In this document: piece by piece, positions 1 through 8,071 of the stretch
Layout of the letters: the number at the start of each line of letters is the position of its first letter
Position numbering within the stretch: position 1 is the stretch's first letter
Assembly: GCA_000949895.1 (NCBI GenBank)
Contig: JWIT01000012.1
Coordinates: 1 to 64,000 of the forward strand
Direction: 5' to 3'
Origin: Agrobacterium arsenijevicii
GTDB lineage: Bacteria; Pseudomonadota; Alphaproteobacteria; Rhizobiales; Rhizobiaceae
DNA: 64,000 nucleotides
Program-made: the position numbers and the translations under genes
The notes under the pieces: generated by a model
The model's input: the letters and a program-made list of their open reading frames with translations, nothing else
Database searches by the model: none
What the model was told of the DNA's origin: nothing

Positions 1-1
1 G

Positions 2-112
2 AAAACTCTAGCCTCAGATGGTCCAGAAACCTGGGGCGGTTCACGGGACCTTGACCTCTGGGCTTATCACAAGGGCGTCATGCTCGACTTCTCCCCGCCT
101 GGAAAGCTGTTC
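2..112 (+). pseudogene. IS3-family transposase (OrfB) fragment
   Basis: Reading from base 2 gives a peptide containing SRDLDLWAYHKGVMLDFS followed by PPGK. This resembles the conserved segment of IS3-family OrfB integrases (usually ...RDLDLWAY..GV.LDFSRPGKPTDNA...). The match stops after the PPGK and a stop codon follows at about base 143. No start, no DDE context and no inverted repeats are visible, so this is a remnant, possibly continuing outside the window to the left. It lies just beyond the 3' end of the leftward glycosyltransferase gene. Recognition is by motif memory only. Confidence 0.5.
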
Positions 113-140
113 AAGTTTCTTATTCGCTCAACCTCGCCTG

Positions 141-2570
141 TTAGATAATTTTCAAGAAACGCAAAATTTTTTCTCCAGGCTTTACAATGAAGGTAGGGAG
201 ATTGCGTTCCAAGGTGTCCAAAAATCGCATTTTTTTTGACTTTTTCTTTGTATTTGAAGCTGGCTTAGGAGAGGCCGAAAGCGGCTTACTCAACACTCTA
301 TGTAACGCGACTGCAGACGCAAGCTGATGATTAGCTTGGTACTGAGGAGAGTTTCCAATCAATATTTCTCCAAGCGCCACAATCATTCTCTTGCTAAATG
401 CTTCAACGCCAACAATGTCTTTAACTTTTCTTGCTTCGACATGGTATTCCGATAACCTCGGCATCATAAGTTTGAGCTTTTTCAATACGGCGCGCGGCTC
501 GTAGGCTCTAAAAACCTCACCCGCCTGATGGACTTCAATAAAATCGGCAAAACCTGTTTTCGAGTAAACCAAGCAAGGTACTTGGCTCATCAAGGCCTCC
601 CCCACGCCCAGAGGCATTGGATCGTCAACCGAACTTAGAAAAAAGACGCTCGTTTTTCGCAGCCAATCACTCACCTCAGTCGAACTTACTTGCCCACACC
701 ACTCAACATTTTTCGACTGATAGCAACCCTTGGCGCCTTTCGTATAGGCACCAAGCCAGACAAAACGCCACTCTAATCCTTCTTTTTGGGCTGCGTCGGC
801 GACATGAGAAAATATATCCACCCCTTTCCGCTTTTGTTGCGTTCCCACCATCAACACGATTGGCTGCTCTGGAATCACCCGTTCTTCCAACGGCTCAAAC
901 CCTTTGCCGACGGCGTTGTAAACAGTGCGGATGCTTCGGCAACCGAGACTTGCTAACCAATCCGCCTGCCGATCACTCACCGCTAGCGAATGCACGCCTG
1001 GCAAAACTTTATCAACGAAAGACTGTACTTTCCCACCGTATTCACCCTTCAGTCTTTCGTAAGTAAAGCCTGTCTCGTGGCAATAAAACACAATAGGGGT
1101 AGAGCGCAATTCGCAGAGTTTTTTTATGTTAATCATATCAACCTCCGAGATTGCTCTGACAACATCAAAAGAATTAACTATTACCAGCGAAGCCAAGGAT
1201 ATTTTTGAAAGAAGATTGAAACTGTCCCCGTTCGTGACCAAATGGTACTCTATCTCAAGATCAAGTGACCGCATGTACTCAACAAAAGTTTTTATTGGTT
1301 TTCCGACACCTATATGGTTGCCGAACGACCCACCTAGAACGAGTATTTTCCGACCATGCAAGCGTCGAGCATTTGAATATACCTCCGTGCTAACCTCGGG
1401 TGAACTAACCAAATCTTCTGCAGGTTCTAACCTGTTCGCCACTAAGGAAATCATTTCTGCAGCATTCTCAGCGCCGCCATTCCCGCTTAGATAGTACTGA
1501 ATGCTTTCTGACGCTTGGCCTTCCACTTTTGTTTTCGCTGCCCGTTCAATCGTGGCCGCCAACAGATCAATCTCGCCGCAGTAATAAAGTAATGGATGGT
1601 CGATTGACGGTAATTCAATGTCGAGCGATTTGGTCTTAAAAAGAACGCACGGGATGTTGTTGGCGAGGCAATCCAAAAAAACAGTGCTGTAATATGTGAC
1701 TACCACATCAAAAGAGAGCAATTCCTCCGAGGTCAAGACCGGTCGCGCAGGAACGTCCAAAACAAGCCGGTCTTCTACAGCGCAACGCAACTCCGCTTTA
1801 GTCTTTTCTTTAGTCGAAGGATGAAGGCGAAGATCAACATCAAAGTCCGAAAGGGCGCGCGCTATATCCGCATACTCCGCCAACCAAAGATCTTTTCGAG
1901 CCTTGTTCTGATCTAGGATTGCTTGATCTGCCCACAAGACCCTGACCTTGTCTCGCGATTTGGGCTGATAGAACACATCGGAGGGAACGTTCATCGATCC
2001 CTTGATTGAGCCCGTGATGTGGATACTTGATGAGCCATTGGCATGACGTTCTATCAGGGCATCTTTCATTCCTTGACCCCAAACCGAAATCATTTCCGGA
2101 TGGGTTGCCCCCCAGTTATAGTTCTGGTCAGATTTTGATAAGTTATTGGTCTTACTAACGAAATTAAGGAAACCGTCTTGTATGAGGAGCCGCCGTATTC
2201 CTATGTTTCGGCATACTCGCGCAACGGCTTCCCCTCTCTGACTTGCGTCATTGAATTGAACCAGCAGCAAATTATCTCGACCTATCGAGTCTTTGAAATG
2301 ATCAAAGACGATATCTGACAGAAATGCCCGCTTATTCTTGGCGCCAACAACAGCCTTTTTTAGGTGTTCTGGCGCTGCGTCAAAGAGATTCTTGGCACGG
2401 ATAAGACCTCCAATCGACACCACAGCTTGAGATACCCACTTGGCTGTCTCTGCATCCCAATCTAGGCAAATAAACTCAACATCAGCGCTAGCTGGAAAGG
2501 AGACCGAATTGAGAACAGCGTTGCTCAAATATACCTGATTAGCATTCTCGCAGAAAAATATTACGCGCAT
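141..2570 (-). CDS. Two-module glycosyltransferase (capsule/surface polysaccharide)
   Basis: Probably a cytoplasmic glycosyltransferase of about 809 residues that adds sugars to the capsule repeat. The N-terminal half (about 1-390) looks like a GT-B or polysaccharide-transferase fold, with LHPSTKEKT and a TYYSTVFLDCLANNIPCVLF stretch as in CDP-glycerol- or capsule-type transferases. The C-terminal half (about 415-750) is a GT4-type module: a GGSFGNHIG nucleotide-fold start, VGTQQKRKGVD, and an acidic DDPMPLGVGEALMSQVP motif. A lysine-rich tail follows. I chose the ATG at 2570 (MRVIFFCENAN), which has AAGGGTAG about 5 bases upstream; an in-frame ATG 20 codons earlier has no such site. Codon use looks AT-richer than the rkp core. 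The sugar donor and linkage cannot be read from the sequence. It transcribes away from the IS remnant at 2705. Confidence 0.8.
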   Translation of the reverse strand: MRVIFFCENANQVYLSNAVLNSVSFPASADVEFICLDWDAETAKWVSQAVVSIGGLIRAKNLFDAAPEHLKKAVVGAKNKRAFLSDIVFDHFKDSIGRDNLLLVQFNDASQRGEAVARVCRNIGIRRLLIQDGFLNFVSKTNNLSKSDQNYNWGATHPEMISVWGQGMKDALIERHANGSSSIHITGSIKGSMNVPSDVFYQPKSRDKVRVLWADQAILDQNKARKDLWLAEYADIARALSDFDVDLRLHPSTKEKTKAELRCAVEDRLVLDVPARPVLTSEELLSFDVVVTYYSTVFLDCLANNIPCVLFKTKSLDIELPSIDHPLLYYCGEIDLLAATIERAAKTKVEGQASESIQYYLSGNGGAENAAEMISLVANRLEPAEDLVSSPEVSTEVYSNARRLHGRKILVLGGSFGNHIGVGKPIKTFVEYMRSLDLEIEYHLVTNGDSFNLLSKISLASLVIVNSFDVVRAISEVDMINIKKLCELRSTPIVFYCHETGFTYERLKGEYGGKVQSFVDKVLPGVHSLAVSDRQADWLASLGCRSIRTVYNAVGKGFEPLEERVIPEQPIVLMVGTQQKRKGVDIFSHVADAAQKEGLEWRFVWLGAYTKGAKGCYQSKNVEWCGQVSSTEVSDWLRKTSVFFLSSVDDPMPLGVGEALMSQVPCLVYSKTGFADFIEVHQAGEVFRAYEPRAVLKKLKLMMPRLSEYHVEARKVKDIVGVEAFSKRMIVALGEILIGNSPQYQANHQLASAVALHRVLSKPLSASPKPASNTKKKSKKMRFLDTLERNLPTFIVKPGEKILRFLKII

Positions 2571-2704
2571 AACTACCCTTGAACTCCACAAAACGATGAA
2601 ATCGGTACGGCAAACTACCGGGAATTGCAAGGCAGCTCAAATGCAAGTTTTCAATCATCGCGGCGAGTTCGCATACACGGTTTTGTGAAGCCGATGGCGG
2701 TGAC

Positions 2705-3278
2705 CGCCGTTGGGCAAGAAGACGTTGGAACGGAAATCCCGAAAAAAAGCGCTCGAAATCACCAGCGGCCCAAACTTAACAAATGTTGCCCCCGGATCGG
2801 GAGTTAGTGGAACAAGGGCCGTCAACGCCAACACACCCACGACGTCTATCGGCGTATCCATACTACCTAGCACTGGACTGTCCGGACACTGCAATGTTCG
2901 TGGCTAAAAGCCAAGCACGTCTAACGGATCATGAAATTGCACAATCTGCTGCTTGCGCATCATGCTAGCACAGTCAGTGATCGCTTTTACGACGGCCAGA
3001 TCGCCAGTACCAAACACCAGATGGCGCCTCTATGGCTTTGACATCGGTTGCGACAACAAGGAAAATGTCGGCGTCGCCTCTGTCCTCGACTGCTGCGACC
3101 GGAAAGCAATTGCCCATATCGCCACCACGGTACGATTACGTCTCCGTAATCCAACTCAGAATGCTGAAATCGTCATCGCACAACGGCCCTTTCGGCTCGG
3201 TCGTCACTGATCCTCATCCGCATAGGGCATTAGAATATCAATCTCCGCGCGAGTTTATCACCCCACGAGCTCGAACCT
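2705..3278 (+). pseudogene. Decayed IS3-family (IS2-group) insertion sequence, OrfA/OrfB remnants
   Basis: Pieces of an IS2-group transposase appear in order but in different frames. At about 2708 there is GKKTLE followed by KKALEI (end of OrfA, usually GKKTLENEILKEALEIA). At 2905-2995 the translation is KHV-stop-RIMKLHNLLLAHHA then YDGQIA. At 3020-3115 it is NTRWRLYGFDIGCDNKENV and LDCCDRKAIAHIATT (usually RWCSDGFEIGCDN...ALDCCDREAIAHVATT). At 3208-3260 it is DPHPHRALEYQSPREFI (OrfB C-terminus). The DDE core between these last two blocks is mostly deleted, and several frameshifts and a stop are present. The element is dead. It fills the gap between the divergent glycosyltransferase and the neuB cassette. 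Confidence 0.65.
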
Positions 3279-3411
3279 GAGCATGTCTTTTTTTTTGCGG
3301 CAACTCCACGTTGCCATTCAGGGAGAATAGACATATAGGTGCGGTATTCTGATCATAGGCTAAACGTTATCACAAATACGGCATTGCTACAGTACGGGGA
3401 CTACATTCGAG

Positions 3412-4347
3412 ATGGAAACAAAGGAAATCAAAGTCATCGCCGAAATCGGCTGCAACCATATGGGAAGCATGGATAATGCAAAAGAATTGATCCGTGTTGC
3501 GGCGAAAGTATGCGGTGCCCACGTTGCCAAATTTCAGAAGCGAAATAATCGAGAACTCCTTACGCCAGAGGAGTATGACCGGGCACACCCTATTCCTGCA
3601 AACTCCTACGGCGAGACCTACGGCGAGCACCGTGAGTTCCTCGAATTTTCTGTCGGCCAACACAAAGAGTTGCAGGAAGAGTGCCGTCTTATGGGAATTG
3701 ACTACTCAACCTCGGTCTGGGATTTGACCTCTGCCCAAGAAGTGACCACCCTCAAGCCGAATCTTATCAAGCTACCGTCTGCGACAAACCAGCATTACGT
3801 TCTGCAAGATTTCCTCTGCAAGAACTTTGACGGCGAAATTCATGTTTCCACTGGAATGACAACACATGAGGAAACCGATCGCCTCGTCCAGTTTTATGAG
3901 AGCCGTGGCCGTGCGAAAGACGTTGTCCTTTATGCTTGCACATCCGGTTATCCTGTAGCCTTCAAGGACATCTGCGTGCTCGAAATAAACCGACTCCAAG
4001 AGCGGTACGGTGACAAAGTAAAGTCGATTGGCTTCTCAGGCCACCATCTCGGAATCGCGGCAGATATAGCTGCAATGACTGCTGGCATAATCGGGCGCCA
4101 GATTTATGGAAAAGGTGAGTTTGAGTACGTCGAACGGCATTTCACACTGGACCGGACCTGGAAGGGTACAGATCACGCTGCAAGTCTTGAGCCGGACGGG
4201 CTGCGTCGTCTGTGCCGGGACTTGAAAAACGTCCGCTTGGCAGTTCAGCATAAGGAAAAAGAAATGCTCGACGTTGAGTTGGTCCAGCGTGACAAACTGA
4301 AATGGAGCGAAGCCAGGCATGGCCAACAGGTCCGCCAGGTGTCTTAA
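3412..4347 (+). CDS. neuB: NeuB-family nonulosonate (sialic acid / Kdn-type) synthase
   Basis: Condenses phosphoenolpyruvate with a six-carbon sugar to make a nine-carbon 2-keto-3-deoxy acid in the cytoplasm. The TIM-barrel NeuB signatures are present: AEIGCNHMGSMDNAKELI near the start, VAKFQKR, IKLPSATN, STGMTTHEE, ACTSGYP and GFSGHHLGIA, then ERHFTLDRTWKGTDHAASLEP. At 311 residues it is shorter than classic NeuB (about 345) and has no visible C-terminal SAF/antifreeze domain. The ATG at 3412 follows GGGGACTACATTCGAG. The stop codon is immediately followed by the ATG of the neuA-like gene, so the two are translationally coupled. No sugar-precursor gene (neuC, pse or leg type) lies nearby, so the acceptor sugar is not fixed; a 6-phosphate sugar is plausible given the fused phosphatase next door. 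Confidence 0.88.
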   Translation: METKEIKVIAEIGCNHMGSMDNAKELIRVAAKVCGAHVAKFQKRNNRELLTPEEYDRAHPIPANSYGETYGEHREFLEFSVGQHKELQEECRLMGIDYSTSVWDLTSAQEVTTLKPNLIKLPSATNQHYVLQDFLCKNFDGEIHVSTGMTTHEETDRLVQFYESRGRAKDVVLYACTSGYPVAFKDICVLEINRLQERYGDKVKSIGFSGHHLGIAADIAAMTAGIIGRQIYGKGEFEYVERHFTLDRTWKGTDHAASLEPDGLRRLCRDLKNVRLAVQHKEKEMLDVELVQRDKLKWSEARHGQQVRQVS

Positions 4348-5517
4348 ATGCGGATTATTGCGGTTATACCGGCACGGGGGGGCTCTGTAGGTCTCCCCGG
4401 CAAAAATCTGAGACCCTTCAACAACGTTCCTCTCGTCGGAAGAACGATTCTTACAGCGAAGGCGTCTCGGTATATTTCGGAAGTTTATGTCTCTTCCGAC
4501 TCCGATGAAATTCTGGATGTCGCAAGGAAATTTGGCGCGTTGCCAATAAAGCGACCGGCTGGAATTTCAGACTCCACGGCAAGTTCTGAAGCAGCCCTTA
4601 CGCACGCATTGATGACGCTTGACCGCGAGAACACCATATCTCCTGAGGTCTTGGTATTCTTACAGTGCACTTCCCCGTTCACCACATCTGAAGATATAGA
4701 CAAAGTTCTAGCTCCAGTGATTGATGGCGGAGCTGACAGCGCGTTTTCCGCCATAGAAGACCATGGTTTTATTTGGCAGTTTGATAGCACTGGCTTTGCC
4801 AAAGGCATCACTCACGACCATACAAAACCGCGCCAGAGACGTCAGGACATGACACCTCGCTTTAGAGAGAATGGTGCTGTGTACGTTATGAAAACGAGCA
4901 GCTTCTTAGCGTCAGGCACCCGATTCTGCGGTAATACCACGTTTGTTCCCGTCAACGGACCCCATATCGAAATCGACACAGAGAAGGATTGGGAAATCGC
5001 GGAGGTGTACGCCACCCTCCACGATCGCATTAACATGCAGCGAGTAGGGAGCATTAAGGCACTAGTAACCGATTTCGATGGTGTTCATACTGATGATAGC
5101 GTGTTCGTCGATCAGGACGGAACGGAATCTGTACGGTGCAGCCGGAGCGACGGTATGGGGCTGGAACTGCTTCGCAACGCAGGCCTTAGGCTCTTGATTC
5201 TATCCCGTGAACAAAACGCTGTAGTTAAAGCGAGAGCCAATAAGCTTAGGATGGAGGCCATGTACCACATACATGATAAACTTCCTGCTTTGGGCAAATG
5301 GCGCCTTGAGAATGCGTTGGAATGGTCTGAGATCGCATACATTGGAAATGACATTAATGATGTCGAATGTATGAAAGCCTGTGGCAGCAGTTTTGCGCCG
5401 TCGGACGCACATCAAAGCGCTAAGGAGGTGGCACATATGGTACTGAGCCGCCCCGGAGGCAACGGTGCACTCAGAGAACTAAGCGACTATCTGCTTACCA
5501 ATCGGCTAGTAGGTTAA
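4348..5517 (+). CDS. neuA: CMP-nonulosonate cytidylyltransferase fused to a KdsC-like HAD phosphatase
   Basis: Two enzymes in one chain of 389 residues. Residues 1-225 are a NeuA-type CMP-sugar synthetase, with IPARGGSVGLPGKN at 7-20, LQCTSPFTT near 105 and the RFRENGAVYV segment. Residues 236-389 are a KdsC-like HAD phosphatase with the DxD nucleophile/acid pair at D242 and D244 (DFDGVHTDD), LSRE as motif II and GNDIND at 333-338. All HAD catalytic residues look intact. It would activate the product of the NeuB-like enzyme with CTP, and the HAD part could remove a 9-phosphate first. It begins directly after the neuB stop codon and ends 3 bases before the next gene. The order of the two reactions is inferred, not shown. 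Confidence 0.88.
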   Translation: MRIIAVIPARGGSVGLPGKNLRPFNNVPLVGRTILTAKASRYISEVYVSSDSDEILDVARKFGALPIKRPAGISDSTASSEAALTHALMTLDRENTISPEVLVFLQCTSPFTTSEDIDKVLAPVIDGGADSAFSAIEDHGFIWQFDSTGFAKGITHDHTKPRQRRQDMTPRFRENGAVYVMKTSSFLASGTRFCGNTTFVPVNGPHIEIDTEKDWEIAEVYATLHDRINMQRVGSIKALVTDFDGVHTDDSVFVDQDGTESVRCSRSDGMGLELLRNAGLRLLILSREQNAVVKARANKLRMEAMYHIHDKLPALGKWRLENALEWSEIAYIGNDINDVECMKACGSSFAPSDAHQSAKEVAHMVLSRPGGNGALRELSDYLLTNRLVG

Positions 5518-5520
5518 GTT

Positions 5521-6756
5521 TTGCGGCTCTTGGTTCTCGTTTCTTATGACTCGTTCCTGAACGTTGGGAAGCTCATAGGGAGTCGGTTCGAACAAGCGGG
5601 ATGTGCAGTTGACGTTGCCTTGGTAAAGACAGGGAGGAAAAACCAGATATCCTCGGCCCAAATCAATATTTTGGGCCAAGGACAAGATATTCCATGGATA
5701 AGCATCCCAGAATTTTTGAGGAATCCGGAATTCTTGGAATATAACTGTATATTTTGCTGCCTCGAAGGCCTCTCTATTAGACGGCTCATTCATTCGCTTA
5801 CGCGTCTTACGGATAGACGCCCACTTATAGTTTGCGCGTATCCCGGATTGCTGTTGCGAGACGCATATGATGGTTTAGCGATGCGAAGTGGATGCGACCT
5901 AGTTTGGCTGAACTCTACAAAGGATATTGATGCATACCGTAAAATGTGTGATGCATTTGGCATTTCCGCAGGAAATGCTCGTCTCTTCGGTGTCGCGCCA
6001 CTTTTACAGAAGATCGAACGTTCAGATGACGATAAAACCAAGCCAGTAGTTTTCTTCGAGCAAGCCGTTATTCCCAGACACTATGATGAACGGGTTTACC
6101 TCGCCCGACAACTTGTAATCCTGGCAAAAAAATTTCCTGATCGCCAGTTTATTATAAAGCTTCGTGCCACCGGCGACGACGTCACCCTTCACCAACCGTC
6201 ATATCCATTAGATCCACTTCTCATTGAGGCAGCGAAATCTCAAGGAGGTTGGCCCCAAAACTTGCGACTATCTTCAAAAGAAAGCGCTGTTTCTCTTCTC
6301 GCTAAGGCATCCCATTGCCTCACGATTTCGTCGACAGTATCGGTCCAGGCTATAAAAGCGGGTATACCGACGGCAATCATCGGAGACTATGGCGCCCGTG
6401 AAGAATACGGGCTAAATTATTTCTTCGGCTCGGGCCTTATCACAACGTTTGATAAAATTCGGTTTCCATTCGAGGGTAAGCCAGAGAAATACTGGTGGTC
6501 TTACAACGTCGAGGATCCAGATCGCCATATTGCAAGACTCATTTCCGAAACAATTGAACTTGCCGCCTCTGACCTGCCAGAGCTCTCTCCCCAGTCTTTA
6601 GCAGCAGAGTTTTCACCGGAATTGCGCAGGCACTTCCTCGAAGTACTGAAGCTCGACGATTTCCTAGCAAGAAAATACGAGCGCCCAAAGAACGACGTTG
6701 GCATCACACGAAAGCTCATGAGCCGTTTACTGCGCAGAAAACGGAATCGGCAATGA
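5521..6756 (+). CDS. DUF6716-like putative glycosyltransferase
   Basis: A soluble protein of 411 residues with the look of a GT-B glycosyltransferase: a Rossmann-like start (LLVLVSYDSFLNVGKL), a central VVFFEQAVIPRHYDER loop, FIIKLRATGDD, SSKESAVSLLAKASHCLTISSTVSVQA, and IPTAIIGDYG. The tail is basic. I associate this pattern with the DUF6716 putative glycosyltransferase family, which I believe occurs beside nonulosonate genes, but I could not run a search. Position between the CMP-sugar synthetase and a KpsC-like gene suggests it transfers the activated nonulosonate, or builds the repeat containing it. Translation appears to start at TTG 5521, 3 bases after the preceding stop, with a weak TAGGT upstream. 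The gene overlaps the next one by ATGA. Confidence 0.65.
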   Translation: MRLLVLVSYDSFLNVGKLIGSRFEQAGCAVDVALVKTGRKNQISSAQINILGQGQDIPWISIPEFLRNPEFLEYNCIFCCLEGLSIRRLIHSLTRLTDRRPLIVCAYPGLLLRDAYDGLAMRSGCDLVWLNSTKDIDAYRKMCDAFGISAGNARLFGVAPLLQKIERSDDDKTKPVVFFEQAVIPRHYDERVYLARQLVILAKKFPDRQFIIKLRATGDDVTLHQPSYPLDPLLIEAAKSQGGWPQNLRLSSKESAVSLLAKASHCLTISSTVSVQAIKAGIPTAIIGDYGAREEYGLNYFFGSGLITTFDKIRFPFEGKPEKYWWSYNVEDPDRHIARLISETIELAASDLPELSPQSLAAEFSPELRRHFLEVLKLDDFLARKYERPKNDVGITRKLMSRLLRRKRNRQ

Positions 6757-7769
6757 AAACTGCGTTTTTTGTGGGATTCTCTCCCTGGAAAGAACACCTC
6801 ACCAAGGTCTTCGCTGACGAACATTGCCATTTTATCGACAAGACCACTGGTGAACTCTTAGCCGGTGGCTGGCCTTTGCATATGCTGCGCACTAAAGAAA
6901 GCTCCGTTTATGTCTGGGGCTTCAAATACCCAAGTTGGCTAAAGATATTTTGCAAACAGTTTAATATTCCTTTTTTTCACGTCGAAGACGGATTTGTCCG
7001 CTCAGTTACGCTGGGCGCGCACCGTGCCCCCCCAATCTCCCTGATTTTCGACTCACAGACCCCCTATTACGACTCAAGAAAAGCATCCGCTCTCGAGAGT
7101 CTACTGAACACCTACGACTTCTCCCAAGACCCCTCGCTTCTGGAGCGCGCAAGAAAATGCGTAAATTTGCTCCTTTCCCTTCGGGTAAGCAAATATAATC
7201 TGGGGAAGTCTGTCGATCCAGTTTTGTTCTATGGCCCCAAAACAAAAAAACGCGTGCTGGTCATCGGGCAAGTTGAGCGGGATGCCTCCATCGAGTTCGG
7301 TTGTGACCGCAAGATTACGAACAACGATTTGGTCAGATTGGCCGCAAGTGAGAATGTTGACGCGGAGATCATATATAAACCTCACCCGGAGATTTTACAC
7401 GGGACCAGACGAAATGACACGGACCCCGATGAAGTCGCTCATTTGTGCAGTCTTCTTACAGAAGATATTAGTGTTTCCGACGCCTTAGAGACTATCGATC
7501 ATGTTTATACGATCACCTCTCTCCTCGGATTTGAAGCCCTTTTGCGAGGAAAGCGAGTGACCTGTCTGGGCCTGCCATTTTATGCGGGATGGGGTGCAAC
7601 CGATGACCGGCAAGACACGCAACGCCGGACTAGGGAATTGAACGTCTTTCAGATTTTTGCTGGGTCGTATCTGTTACATTCTCGCTATTTCCATCCCTTA
7701 ACGGGGGCAGAGATAAGCCTTGAGGACGCGATAACTCTCATGCATCAGTTGATAAGGGGAGATTGCTGA
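6753..7769 (+). CDS. KpsC-like (single-domain) capsule Kdo-transferase family protein
   Basis: Carries the KpsC/LpsB-type capsule signature in one copy: HVEDGFVRS, FDSQTPYYDSR, VLVIGQVERDASI, NNDLVRLA, IIYKPHPE, YTITSLLGFEALLRGK and LPFYAGWGATDDRQ. KpsC proteins add beta-Kdo residues that link group 2-type capsules to their lipid in the cytoplasm. Classical KpsC is about 675 residues with two such domains; this one has 338 residues and a single domain. It overlaps the preceding gene by ATGA and is the last gene of the rightward cassette. It is a paralogue of the 438-residue protein encoded convergently at 8072-9388, sharing nearly every motif. Possible roles are a second Kdo linkage or a cassette-specific version of the core enzyme. 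Confidence 0.8.
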   Translation: MKTAFFVGFSPWKEHLTKVFADEHCHFIDKTTGELLAGGWPLHMLRTKESSVYVWGFKYPSWLKIFCKQFNIPFFHVEDGFVRSVTLGAHRAPPISLIFDSQTPYYDSRKASALESLLNTYDFSQDPSLLERARKCVNLLLSLRVSKYNLGKSVDPVLFYGPKTKKRVLVIGQVERDASIEFGCDRKITNNDLVRLAASENVDAEIIYKPHPEILHGTRRNDTDPDEVAHLCSLLTEDISVSDALETIDHVYTITSLLGFEALLRGKRVTCLGLPFYAGWGATDDRQDTQRRTRELNVFQIFAGSYLLHSRYFHPLTGAEISLEDAITLMHQLIRGDC

Positions 7770-7927
7770 AGCAATTTTCAAATTTCCCGCACAACCTTGT
7801 CAAAGTGTTGTAGTAATCCGCACAAACTAATTGGCTTCAAAAGTGGAGTTTTTACCGACTTTGTGACTGACCCGATTTTGATGAAGAGCAGCCTATAGCT
7901 TTTGGCCTCCCGACCAAGCGAGAATGC

Positions 7928-8068
7928 CTTCACCGAACGCTCACGATTGAAGTTACCACTTCTGTCGAGCGCCGTCGGCGCTGGTCTCGCGAGGAGAAGG
8001 AGCGGCTCGTCCAGCCTGCCTTGAGCCTGATGCAGTGATCTCCGATGTCGCCCGCACGGTATGGGTGT
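7928..8068 (+). pseudogene. IS66-type transposase OrfA (TnpA) remnant
   Basis: The translation reads HRTLTIEVTTSVERRRRWSR then EEKERLVQPAL, followed after a one-base frameshift by EPDAVISDVARTVWVSL. This matches the N-terminal helix-turn-helix pattern of IS66-family OrfA proteins (SVERRRRWSREEK..LV..ALEPGA.VS.IAR..GV). It stops just before the end of the convergent KpsC-like gene. No start codon, rest of the element or terminal repeats were found. The preceding 158 bases (7770-7927) hold nothing I can identify. Assigned by motif memory. Confidence 0.55.
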
Positions 8069-8071
8069 CAC

